In this document: in pieces, positions 55,726-63,300 of the stretch
Numbering within the stretch: position 1 is the first letter of the stretch
Layout: each line of letters begins with the position of its first letter
Source of the DNA: Afipia sp.
GTDB taxonomy: Bacteria > Pseudomonadota > Alphaproteobacteria > Rhizobiales > Xanthobacteraceae
NCBI GenBank assembly: GCA_017308595.1
Contig: JAFKER010000016.1
Span: 1-64,000, forward strand
Length of the DNA: 64,000 bases
Reading direction: 5' to 3'
Notes under the pieces: model-generated
Databases searched by the model: none
What the model was told of the DNA's origin: nothing
Seen by the model: the letters and a program-made list of their open reading frames with translations, nothing else
Position numbers and translations under genes: made by a program

Positions 55726-56742
55726 ATGACGCAGGTTGCAGTTCCTTCAGATAAACCGCCGATTCGTCGAATTCTCTCGATTGACGGCGGCGGCATCATG
55801 GGAACGCAGCCGGCGTCCTTTCTTACGTCTCTGGAAGAGGATCTCGACCGGCCCATCGGAGAGTATTTCGATCTGATCGCAGGAACGTCCACGGGCGGCA
55901 TTCTGGCGATCGGATTGGCGATGGGTCTTCCCGCGCGTGATCTCCTTGACCTCTATGTCCGTCGCGGCCCACACATTTTTGGACAGTCGGGCGGCGCTCT
56001 GGCGAGCTTCGCCGGCGACGCGTGGCGTCGCCTCAAGCACATCGTCACCCCGAAGCATGACGCTGATCTGCTGCGGAGCGAACTCTCTACAGTTCTCGGC
56101 AGCAGGCGCATTGGGGATGCGAGAACGCGACTGGTGATTCCCGCATGGGATGCCGACCATCGCGGTGTCTATATTTTCAAGACAGCGCATCATCCCCGCC
56201 TCAAGACCGATTACAAGCGCCTCGCCGTCGATGCCGCGATGGCGACGGCCGCCGCGCCCACCTACTACAAGCGCCACCGGACCGCCGAGGATGTCGGTCT
56301 GCTCGACGGCGGCGTATGGGCCAACAACCCGATCGCGTTGGCGGTGGTCGAGGCCGTCACTTTGCTCGACTGGCCGGCCAGCAGTCTGCGAGTGCTGAGC
56401 CTGGGCTGCGTCAACGAGGTCTACATGATCGGCGAGGCGCCTGGTTGGGGCGGTCTCGCAAAGGATGTGACCCGCCTGTTCATGGACGGCCAGTCGCATG
56501 GCGCGCTTGGTATGGCGAAGTTGCTTACCGGCCATCAATACGAACGTGAGGCGATTTTCCGGTGCTGCCCGGATGTGCCGAAGGATTTCTTCAATCTCGA
56601 TGACACGCGCAAGATCGCGCAACTCAAAGGCATGGGCGCCTCATCAGCTCGTAAGGAGCGTCCTCGCATTGAACCCGTTTTTCTGACGGAAACTGCCGAA
56701 TCGTTCAAACCTATCTACACCGTGAAAGGAATTGAGCCATGA
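55726..56742 (+). CDS. capV: CapV-type patatin-like phospholipase effector
   Basis: This 338-residue patatin has the oxyanion loop GGGIMG (residues 21-26), the nucleophile elbow GTSTG with S55, and the catalytic Asp in LLDGGVWANNP (D194). CapV effectors are activated by a cyclic nucleotide from the neighbouring nucleotidyltransferase and degrade inner-membrane phospholipids, killing infected cells. The next gene overlaps it by 4 bp. This gene order, effector then nucleotidyltransferase then E2, is that of type II-short CBASS. The nucleotide sensed is not predictable from sequence alone. Confidence 0.92.
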   Translation: MTQVAVPSDKPPIRRILSIDGGGIMGTQPASFLTSLEEDLDRPIGEYFDLIAGTSTGGILAIGLAMGLPARDLLDLYVRRGPHIFGQSGGALASFAGDAWRRLKHIVTPKHDADLLRSELSTVLGSRRIGDARTRLVIPAWDADHRGVYIFKTAHHPRLKTDYKRLAVDAAMATAAAPTYYKRHRTAEDVGLLDGGVWANNPIALAVVEAVTLLDWPASSLRVLSLGCVNEVYMIGEAPGWGGLAKDVTRLFMDGQSHGALGMAKLLTGHQYEREAIFRCCPDVPKDFFNLDDTRKIAQLKGMGASSARKERPRIEPVFLTETAESFKPIYTVKGIEP

Positions 56743-57938
56743 ATCAGATGTTCACGGCGCCTCCCCAGACGCATCTGCTTTTGCGCAAAGCCGAGGTTTA
56801 CTCGCTCCTCGATCAGATTTGCCAAGCGCTGGAGTTGACCGCTGCTCAGCTTGAGGCTGCGCGGACGAGCTACGAGGCTGTCGCGGAATGGCTCTCCGGG
56901 TCGGACAACCCTCTTCTGAAGTGGATCGATATTTATGCTCACGGCTCGACCGGCCTCGGCACGACGGTCAAACCGATCGGGCGCGAAGATTTCGACGTCG
57001 ATCTCATCTGCAAGGTGCTGCGCTTTACCGCTGACCGGCCACCGGCAGAGTTGAAACGCATTGTCGGCGATCGCCTGAAGGAGAACGCGCGCTACGCTGC
57101 CATGCTCGAAGAGAAGAAGCGCTGCTGGCGCTTGAACTACGCACGCGAATATCATCTCGACATCTCGCCGACGATCAACAATGCCAAATGCGCCAACGGC
57201 GGCGAATTGGTTCCCGACAAGAAGCTGCGGGAATTCAAACCGACGAATCCGAAAGGCTACAAGGCGCTCTTTGAACGCAGGGCAGCCCTAATCCCCACCT
57301 TGCGGATGCAAAAGGCTCTCGCTGCCGAGGACCGTGCGGCCGTCGAGCCCTTCCCTGTGCATGGCACCGCCAAAGGCATCCTGCGGCGGACGGTGCAGAT
57401 CCTCAAGCGGCATCGTGATGTGCATTTCCTGGAAGTCGTCGAGGAGATCGCACCGATCTCCATCATCATCACCACGCTCGCGGCACAGTCGTATGAGTAT
57501 TGCGTCAAGAGCTTTGTTTTCGATTCCGAACTTGACGTTCTGATCGCGACCATTCGGTTGATGCCACACTTCATCGATAAGCCGGTCGTCAATGGTCGGC
57601 GGATCTATGTGGTGGCCAACGAAACCACGGTCGGCGAGAACTTCGCCGAGCGCTGGAATACTGAGCCGGCTCGCGCCGCCGCCTTCTACGAGTGGCATGC
57701 GAAGGCACTGGCGGACTTCGAGGCCCTTCCGGATTTGCAGGGCATCGACGTTATCGGCAAGAGCTTGGAAGGAAGCCTCGGGAGTTCGGTCGTTCGCAAA
57801 GTTATCGATGCTCGCACCGACAGCATTTCGCAGGCACGCACGGCCAAGAAGCTCTACGTCGCGCCGACGGTCGGGCTCACGCTGTCCAGCGCGGCCAATG
57901 CGACGCCGGTTCGCTCCAACACGTTCTTCGGTGACTAG
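56739..57938 (+). CDS. CBASS cGAS/DncV-like nucleotidyltransferase (CD-NTase)
   Basis: This 399-residue protein makes a cyclic oligonucleotide second messenger in response to phage. The polymerase-beta core shows the helix N GS motif (HGSTGLGTT, G69-S70), the metal-binding pair in REDFDVDLI (D86 and D88) and the third acid D141 in HLDISPTIN. The C-terminal tail is thin and disordered and ends NTFFGD, the position where E1/E2-type enzymes conjugate this protein to a target in type II CBASS. The clade was not assigned. It overlaps capV by 4 bp and the E2 gene follows directly. Confidence 0.92.
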   Translation: MNQMFTAPPQTHLLLRKAEVYSLLDQICQALELTAAQLEAARTSYEAVAEWLSGSDNPLLKWIDIYAHGSTGLGTTVKPIGREDFDVDLICKVLRFTADRPPAELKRIVGDRLKENARYAAMLEEKKRCWRLNYAREYHLDISPTINNAKCANGGELVPDKKLREFKPTNPKGYKALFERRAALIPTLRMQKALAAEDRAAVEPFPVHGTAKGILRRTVQILKRHRDVHFLEVVEEIAPISIIITTLAAQSYEYCVKSFVFDSELDVLIATIRLMPHFIDKPVVNGRRIYVVANETTVGENFAERWNTEPARAAAFYEWHAKALADFEALPDLQGIDVIGKSLEGSLGSSVVRKVIDARTDSISQARTAKKLYVAPTVGLTLSSAANATPVRSNTFFGD

Positions 57939-58415
57939 GTGTTTTCGCGTGACCGCCCAGACCTGACGCCCGCGCAGCAGTTTATGTTTCTGCGCGCCAA
58001 TCCCATCTGTACGGGGACAGGCCGGCTGCACGCGACTGGCTTTATTTGGGATTATCGTGACAGGCCGACGCCCCTTAGCCGTGAATACTCCATGCGCATT
58101 ACATTTCAGCGGGGCGAAACACCAAGCGTCTTCGTCACGGACCCCGAGCTTTCGGCTTTGGCGGGTGAGCGGCCCCTGCCGCACGTCTATCATGATCCCC
58201 TGCGCCTGTGCCTCACGTTGCCAGGAACGCGCGAGTGGACCGGCACGATGCGGATCGATCAGACATTCGTACCCTGGGCCACAACGTGGCTTTACTATTT
58301 CGAGGACTGGCTGATCTCCGACGACTGGAAGGGCGGCGGCAAGCACCCCGATCCGACGGATAACGAGCGTTATGGTCGACGGGTGCGTCGCGCGACGCGG
58401 CAACCGAGGATCTGA
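57939..58415 (+). CDS. E2-like conjugating protein of type II-short CBASS
   Basis: This 158-residue protein has the prokaryotic E2 pattern: HVYHDPLRLCLTLPGTREW, with H82, the candidate catalytic C91 and W100. FVPWATTWLYYFEDWL follows, then DDWKGGGKHP. In type II-short CBASS a lone E2 without E1 or JAB protease modifies the CD-NTase C-terminus and boosts signalling. The gene starts immediately after the CD-NTase stop. No E1 (Cap2) and no Cap3 protease is found in the window, matching the short type. Family assignment by motif; activity inferred. Confidence 0.85.
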   Translation: MFSRDRPDLTPAQQFMFLRANPICTGTGRLHATGFIWDYRDRPTPLSREYSMRITFQRGETPSVFVTDPELSALAGERPLPHVYHDPLRLCLTLPGTREWTGTMRIDQTFVPWATTWLYYFEDWLISDDWKGGGKHPDPTDNERYGRRVRRATRQPRI

Positions 58416-58873
58416 CGGCTATATTACAATACATGCGGCGTCCCCTTCTGCTTTGATGCTATCTACCTTAACTGACAACTTCCTCTCGCCTTCCGGCCCC
58501 TTATCCGCCGCCATGACGCACTTGAACATCGGCGGGACCAGCTTAGCCGGATCGGGAAGGCGCGGCTGCGAACGCGGTCCCGGCTAGAGCTTCGGAATAG
58601 GCAACGAAAACTGCGCATGGCGCGGGCCCAAACCGGCTTTACTATTCGGCCTATTGGAGAGCCGACAATGGGAACCCCGCTCTGACTCTTTCCTGAGGAT
58701 GCTCTCCGAGGGCTACCCTTCGGCTCGCTTAGCGAAATGACGCACTCGGCGAGCCTTCAAAAAAGCTTCTGTCCGTCGCCATGAACCGCGCCAACATAGG
58801 CGCAATGAGTTTGGTCGAAGCCAAGCATATCGCTCGGTATCTCGGTTCTCATGATGAACACGTAATAGGAGCG
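58416..58873. other. 458-bp intergenic region with degenerate repeats
   Basis: No confident gene. Two stretches resemble each other: near 58509 (CGCCATGACGCACTTGAACA) and near 58777 (CGCCATGAACCGCGCCAACA). A stem GGCTCGC (58722-58728) and GCGAGCC (58749-58755) is also present. A 53-codon plus frame beginning at 58783 runs into the ferredoxin reductase gene and is probably chance. The stretch may be the remains of an older insertion. Confidence 0.4.
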
Positions 58874-60055
58874 CTATCTGGCGGCTCTATTGAGCAGTTT
58901 CTCTGGAATGATTCCGTCATGAAGCAAGGCACGCTTTAGCATCGAAATATCACGGCCGTTGTTCACCGCGATTGCGCCGGCAATTTTATCGTGACTATCG
59001 AGGAAGATTGCCGTCCAATTGTTCGTTTCAGGATCGTCCAGCACGACACTGCGGTCAGCATTTTGCAGCACTCCTAACGACTGAATGTTGTGTCCAAACT
59101 GGTCCGACCATAGCCACGGCGGCTCCGCATAATGCGAGTCAATCCCTGCCATGGATTTCGCCGCGACCAGCGATTGGCCCGAGGCCACCTTCCAGGACTC
59201 AAGTCGCTGACGAAACGCGCCGCCTAAGACGGGGTGTGACGTCACCTCTCCCGCAGCGAAGATCGCCGGATCAGATGTCTGGCAGCGATCATCCACGACA
59301 ATACCATCATCGACGTCCAGCCCCGCGTCCGATGCAAGTTGGGTGTTGGGTTGAACCCCGATCCCGACAACGACTGCGTCGACATCTGCGAATGCATTCC
59401 AGCGCAATCGCAACGAACCATCATCCTGATGATGAATTGAATCGATCTTTGAGCCAAATTCGAACTGGACTCCGTTCAGGCGATGCAATTTCTCAGCCCA
59501 ACGGCTCAGGATAGCAGGCATGCCGCGAGATAGTATCCGATCCGTCATCTCAAACAGAAAAACCTCGCAGGCCATCGCTCGAGCGGCGGCAGCAACCTCT
59601 AACCCAATGAACCCGCCGCCGATCACAGCAATTCGACGCGATTCCCGAAGCACGGATTTCAAGCGAACCGCGTCTTCAAGCGTTCGCAGATAGAGAATTT
59701 TCGAGCTTTGCCCGACGCTATCCGGCAATTTTCTCGCCCGCGATCCGGTCGCGAGGAGTAGCCGATCGTAAGCATAAGCATTTCCGCAAGCGGTTAGAAT
59801 TTCGGAGCGGTTTCGATCGATCTGCGTCGCGGTTTGTCCGGGATGATACGAAATACCGTTCTCATGATAGGTCTCCGCGTTTGCCAGATAGCGCGGTGCG
59901 CCCTCGCCAAGGACTTCTTTGGACAGCGGCGGGCGATCATACGGCAGGCCGAGTTCGTCTCCGAGAATATCGATCTTGGCTTGTGGCGCCAACTCGCGAA
60001 GATGCACGGCGGCTGTGTGCCCCGCGAGGCCTGCTCCGACAATCACAAAACGCAT
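58874..60055 (-). CDS. Ferredoxin reductase of an aromatic-ring dioxygenase system
   Basis: This 393-residue FAD- and NADH-dependent flavoprotein has the first dinucleotide site IVGAGLAGHTAAVHLRE at the N-terminus, PYDRPPLSKEVL, the NAD site IAVIGGGFIGLEVAAAARA, and the FAD C-terminal AAGEVTSHP. It resembles BphA4/HcaD-type reductases that pass electrons from NADH to a Rieske ferredoxin. The ferredoxin and oxygenase genes lie upstream on the same strand. The start MRFVIVGAGLAG is used; the frame is open to 60085. About 146 bp separate it from the beta-subunit gene. Confidence 0.9.
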   Translation of the reverse strand: MRFVIVGAGLAGHTAAVHLRELAPQAKIDILGDELGLPYDRPPLSKEVLGEGAPRYLANAETYHENGISYHPGQTATQIDRNRSEILTACGNAYAYDRLLLATGSRARKLPDSVGQSSKILYLRTLEDAVRLKSVLRESRRIAVIGGGFIGLEVAAAARAMACEVFLFEMTDRILSRGMPAILSRWAEKLHRLNGVQFEFGSKIDSIHHQDDGSLRLRWNAFADVDAVVVGIGVQPNTQLASDAGLDVDDGIVVDDRCQTSDPAIFAAGEVTSHPVLGGAFRQRLESWKVASGQSLVAAKSMAGIDSHYAEPPWLWSDQFGHNIQSLGVLQNADRSVVLDDPETNNWTAIFLDSHDKIAGAIAVNNGRDISMLKRALLHDGIIPEKLLNRAAR

Positions 60056-60201
60056 TTTAGCGCTCCCTGTAGGGGAAGGGCACATTCGGCGCGCCCGTCC
60101 TCCTTATCCGCCGTTGACAGGCGCCGAGCACTCTCACATTCAATACCTTCAGCCGAAGGCTAGTTGGCAGATTCTGCTGATATTCATCTGCGACGCACTT
60201 G

Positions 60202-60702
60202 CTAGACGCTGTAGAAATCGAGCGCAGTGGCCATTTGATCGTTCGTAAGGGAAATCTTTTTGAATCCGATCAGCCAAGCCTCTCCAAGACGGCGCAGCCG
60301 AAATTCAAGGCGTCCGAAGTTGGTATGGCTTTTACAAGCGCGCGGATCGTACGTATGAACCGTGAAGCAGGCATTTCCCTCGATCGAATCCGTCGAGGCC
60401 GCATCGACCATGATGTTCGTATAGGAATGAACCGTGCGCGGAAGCGGCATCGCCGTGATGGACTTTCGCGACTGTATCCTGTCAATTCGGTCACTCAGCC
60501 CATATGAGTTCTCATGATATATCATTGAAAGCTCGCGGTTCGGATTGGACGTCGTCTCGTACTCGTCCTTCCAGGCCGGCACCCAGAAAATCGCATCGTC
60601 AGCGTAGAGCTTGACCCAATCGCGGAATTTCTTCTGATCCAGAAGTCTTGCCTCCGTGAAGAGAACGCGAGTAGCAATCTTCAGGTAATCATCCTCTGAC
60701 AT
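60202..60702 (-). CDS. Aromatic-ring-hydroxylating dioxygenase beta subunit
   Basis: This 166-residue small subunit has the SnoaL-like fold of ring-hydroxylating dioxygenases: ARLLDQKKFRDWVKLYADDAIFWVPAW, YHENSYGLSDRIDRIQS and the C-terminal KKISLTNDQ. It lies 9 bp downstream of the alpha gene. The beta subunit stabilises the alpha3-beta3 hexamer and has no metal of its own. The closest resemblance is to the benzoate/anthranilate-type group, but this is by eye. Confidence 0.92.
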   Translation of the reverse strand: MSEDDYLKIATRVLFTEARLLDQKKFRDWVKLYADDAIFWVPAWKDEYETTSNPNRELSMIYHENSYGLSDRIDRIQSRKSITAMPLPRTVHSYTNIMVDAASTDSIEGNACFTVHTYDPRACKSHTNFGRLEFRLRRLGEAWLIGFKKISLTNDQMATALDFYSV

Positions 60703-60711
60703 GTCGCTAAC

Positions 60712-62127
60712 CTAGCCTTCCGAGGGATCACGAGTCATAAGGCGCAGCCATTCCCGGTAACCGGAATGAAAGCATGTCTCATCGCCGAACAGGGGCGCTC
60801 CATAGGTCCACCGATCAGGTGAAACCTGCAATTCGGAAGAGTAGTTGAGTGCCTCGCCGGACTTCGGCCTCAAGCCTCGCGCATACCCCTGCGTAGGACC
60901 AGCGAAACGAGCTCCGTAGCCGGTCTGGCAAAGCTCGTACATGACGTTGTCGTCGGACGTCGCAAGACCGCTCGGATTGAAGAAATCCTCATACAGACGG
61001 ATGCGAACGCGGCGCGCCTCGTCACTTTCACCAACTGGGGCAAGACAGTGAGACGTAATCTCCGTCTTGTCCGGAGCCAATGGCCGCCACGTCCGCAACT
61101 GCAGCGTGCCGATATCAACGATCTGCAGGTTAGGATAAATCGTGAGATTGCGCTGACGAAACATCCACTTGAGCTTGTCTTCCCGAGTCTGCCCCTGAAC
61201 CGTCGACAGAAGTTTGCCATCCTGATTGAGAGGGCGGAGCTTATAAACCCTTGACGCATGAATGGACCACATCATCGCGTGCCCCCTCGCCAGGCTGAAG
61301 CTTCCTTGCGCGTCGGGGTCGGTCTCTGTCGGATTCCACGGCTTTACTTCTAGCGGTCCTCTCCGCACTTCACGCTTCTTGAGAACGTCGATATACGAAC
61401 TGTGCGTTGAAGCGAAGTGGTAATAATCAAGCCCGTTCTCGAACTGAAGCTTCCAATTGGCGTCGAACGTGTAGCTTACGTTTCCGTCAACGAACTCCAG
61501 CCCTTCGATGCCCTGATCGACAACGAGATCGATAAACGCGCGCGCGTCACCAAGATGCTCCTCTAGCGTCGGCACGTCGGGCGACACGCTTGCAAACAGA
61601 AGCCCTCGATAGCTTGCAATCTTGGGAACAGGCTTGAGGCCATGATCATCCGCAAGAAAGGACGGCGGATACTGGCCATCCTTCTCATCGGTCATCGAAA
61701 CATTCTTGCCGGCACTATCGTACGACCACCCATGATAGCGACAAACATGGAATTTCTGATTGCCCTTCTTAAAGGGGCAAACGATCGCCCCGCGGTGGCG
61801 ACAGGTGTTAAAGAAGCATCGAATTTCTCCAGTCCCGTCCTTTGTAATCAGGACGGGGTGGCGCCCGATGTACGTCGTCACGAAGTCATTCGGCTTGCGT
61901 AACTGACTTTCCAGCCCGACGAAAACCCAAGTCCCCTCGAAAACGTGAGTAAGTTCGCGCTCAAAAATATCCTGGTCGGTGAACACCGTCCGATCTACCC
62001 GAAATATTCCGTCATCGGGTCGATCGTCCAGCAGCTTCGAAACCATTTCGGGTGTGATTGGCCCACCTCTGACACCACCGTCGCTCGGCCTCACAGGGCT
62101 GGGTACTTCCGACCTGAAGCTGGTCAA
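60712..62127 (-). CDS. Aromatic-ring-hydroxylating dioxygenase alpha subunit
   Basis: This 471-residue catalytic subunit has the Rieske cluster ligands C109, H111 (CRHRGAIVC) and C129, H132 (CRYHGW), and the mononuclear iron site LQFENGLDYYHFASTH with D234, H237 and H242. It adds O2 to an aromatic ring, using electrons from the ferredoxin and reductase encoded beside it. The substrate cannot be read, though benzoate- or salicylate-type acids are plausible from the overall length and N-terminal form. It is linked to the beta gene (9-bp gap) and to the ferredoxin gene upstream. Confidence 0.94.
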   Translation of the reverse strand: MTSFRSEVPSPVRPSDGGVRGGPITPEMVSKLLDDRPDDGIFRVDRTVFTDQDIFERELTHVFEGTWVFVGLESQLRKPNDFVTTYIGRHPVLITKDGTGEIRCFFNTCRHRGAIVCPFKKGNQKFHVCRYHGWSYDSAGKNVSMTDEKDGQYPPSFLADDHGLKPVPKIASYRGLLFASVSPDVPTLEEHLGDARAFIDLVVDQGIEGLEFVDGNVSYTFDANWKLQFENGLDYYHFASTHSSYIDVLKKREVRRGPLEVKPWNPTETDPDAQGSFSLARGHAMMWSIHASRVYKLRPLNQDGKLLSTVQGQTREDKLKWMFRQRNLTIYPNLQIVDIGTLQLRTWRPLAPDKTEITSHCLAPVGESDEARRVRIRLYEDFFNPSGLATSDDNVMYELCQTGYGARFAGPTQGYARGLRPKSGEALNYSSELQVSPDRWTYGAPLFGDETCFHSGYREWLRLMTRDPSEG

Positions 62128-62230
62128 TTCGACCTCCTCTATTTTTCTTGTAGCAAAGCGGAGCGGCTATTTCGGACGAGATGGGGGCGTCACACAAAAT
62201 GGCGACATCGTCGCCCCCCTTGCCGTTAAG

Positions 62231-62572
62231 TTAGGTTGACGCGTCGGGATTAGACGGTGCCGAGGTGACATCGATTTCCACAGCATCACCGGCGACACGA
62301 ACAGGATAGGTTGCCAGGGCCGTTTCTGCTGGTGAGGTCAACGCCGCGCCCGTTCGAACATCGAAGCGGGCGCCATGAAGCGGGCACTCGATCTCGTAAC
62401 CATCGAGCCAACCGTCGGACAGAAGTGCATAGGCATGAGTACAAACGTCAGACGTGGCAAAATACTCTTCGCCGCAGCGGTAGAGCGCAACTTTGCATCC
62501 GTTGATATTGAGCTGCTGAATGCTGTCATCCGACACATCTTTCGTAAGAGCGGCTTTTACCCAGTTAGTCAT
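62231..62572 (-). CDS. Rieske [2Fe-2S] ferredoxin
   Basis: This 113-residue ferredoxin has the cluster ligands C44, H46 (DVCTHAYALL) and C63, H66 (CPLHGARFDVRTG). It resembles the Rieske-type ferredoxins (BphA3-like) that carry electrons from reductase to dioxygenase. The start MTNWVKAALTK at 62572 is used; the frame remains open to 62662, overlapping the GST gene. It is encoded directly upstream of the alpha subunit, so the cluster holds the full electron chain. Confidence 0.93.
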   Translation of the reverse strand: MTNWVKAALTKDVSDDSIQQLNINGCKVALYRCGEEYFATSDVCTHAYALLSDGWLDGYEIECPLHGARFDVRTGAALTSPAETALATYPVRVAGDAVEIDVTSAPSNPDAST

Positions 62573-62607
62573 TCGAGTCGACGCTCGCTTTTGGATTGTT
62601 GCGAACT

Positions 62608-63288
62608 TCAGTTCTTTCCGAACATATTCTTCCAGGCCTCGGTGCCCGGCTTCGCTTCCCATTGTTTGCTGTCGGACAACGTATTTATGCCCGCCCTAAC
62701 CCCCGGACGGTCTTTGATCGCCTGGTACCATCGATCAATGTTCGGGTACTCCGACAAGTCACGTCGATGCAGCTTTCGCGTGCGAACCCAAGGGAATGTG
62801 CTGATGTCAGCGATGGAATACTCGCCGGCGAGATATTCAAATTCGCCAAGGCGCTTCTCGAGAATGTTGTATATTCGACCAACTTCCCGATCATAACGTT
62901 CGATCGCGTAATCGATCTTCTCAGTCGCATACACCATGAAGTGGTGCGCTTGGCCCAGCATTGGACCCATCGTCGTATTCTGAAATACAAGCCACTTTAG
63001 CGTATCGTAGCGCTTTTCAGGATCCTGAGAGAGAAATCTACCGGACTTTTCCGCGAGATAGATAAGAACGACCGCGGATTCAAAAACTGCATATGGCTTG
63101 TTGTGCGGGCCATCGTGATCCACGATGGCCGGCACTTTGTTATTTGGATTGATCTTCAGAAATTCCGGATGAAACTGCTCACCTGCCGTTATATCAACCG
63201 GAACTACACGATACTCCAAGTCCAACTCTGCCAGCATTATGGCTGCTTTATACCCGTTCGGGGTTGGCCAGAAGTATAGATCAATCAT
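62608..63288 (-). CDS. Nu-class-like glutathione S-transferase
   Basis: This 226-residue GST has a thioredoxin-fold N-domain with the Nu/YfcG-type start FWPTPNGYKAAIMLAEL, INPNNKVPAIVDHDG and FESAVVLIYLAEK. The C-terminal helical domain has WLVFQNTTMGPMLGQAHHF and ISTFPWVRT. Some relatives have disulfide-bond reductase or ether-cleaving activity; those next to FAD oxidases and dioxygenases occur in aromatic or lignin-type degradation clusters. It lies between the FAD oxidase (12-bp gap) and the ferredoxin gene. Confidence 0.88.
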   Translation of the reverse strand: MIDLYFWPTPNGYKAAIMLAELDLEYRVVPVDITAGEQFHPEFLKINPNNKVPAIVDHDGPHNKPYAVFESAVVLIYLAEKSGRFLSQDPEKRYDTLKWLVFQNTTMGPMLGQAHHFMVYATEKIDYAIERYDREVGRIYNILEKRLGEFEYLAGEYSIADISTFPWVRTRKLHRRDLSEYPNIDRWYQAIKDRPGVRAGINTLSDSKQWEAKPGTEAWKNMFGKN

Positions 63289-63300
63289 CGCAGAGGACTC

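Noticed and set aside
58783-58944. 53-codon plus-strand frame starting MNRANIGAMSL
   Set aside because: It runs into the 3' end of the ferredoxin reductase gene on the other strand and resembles no known protein.
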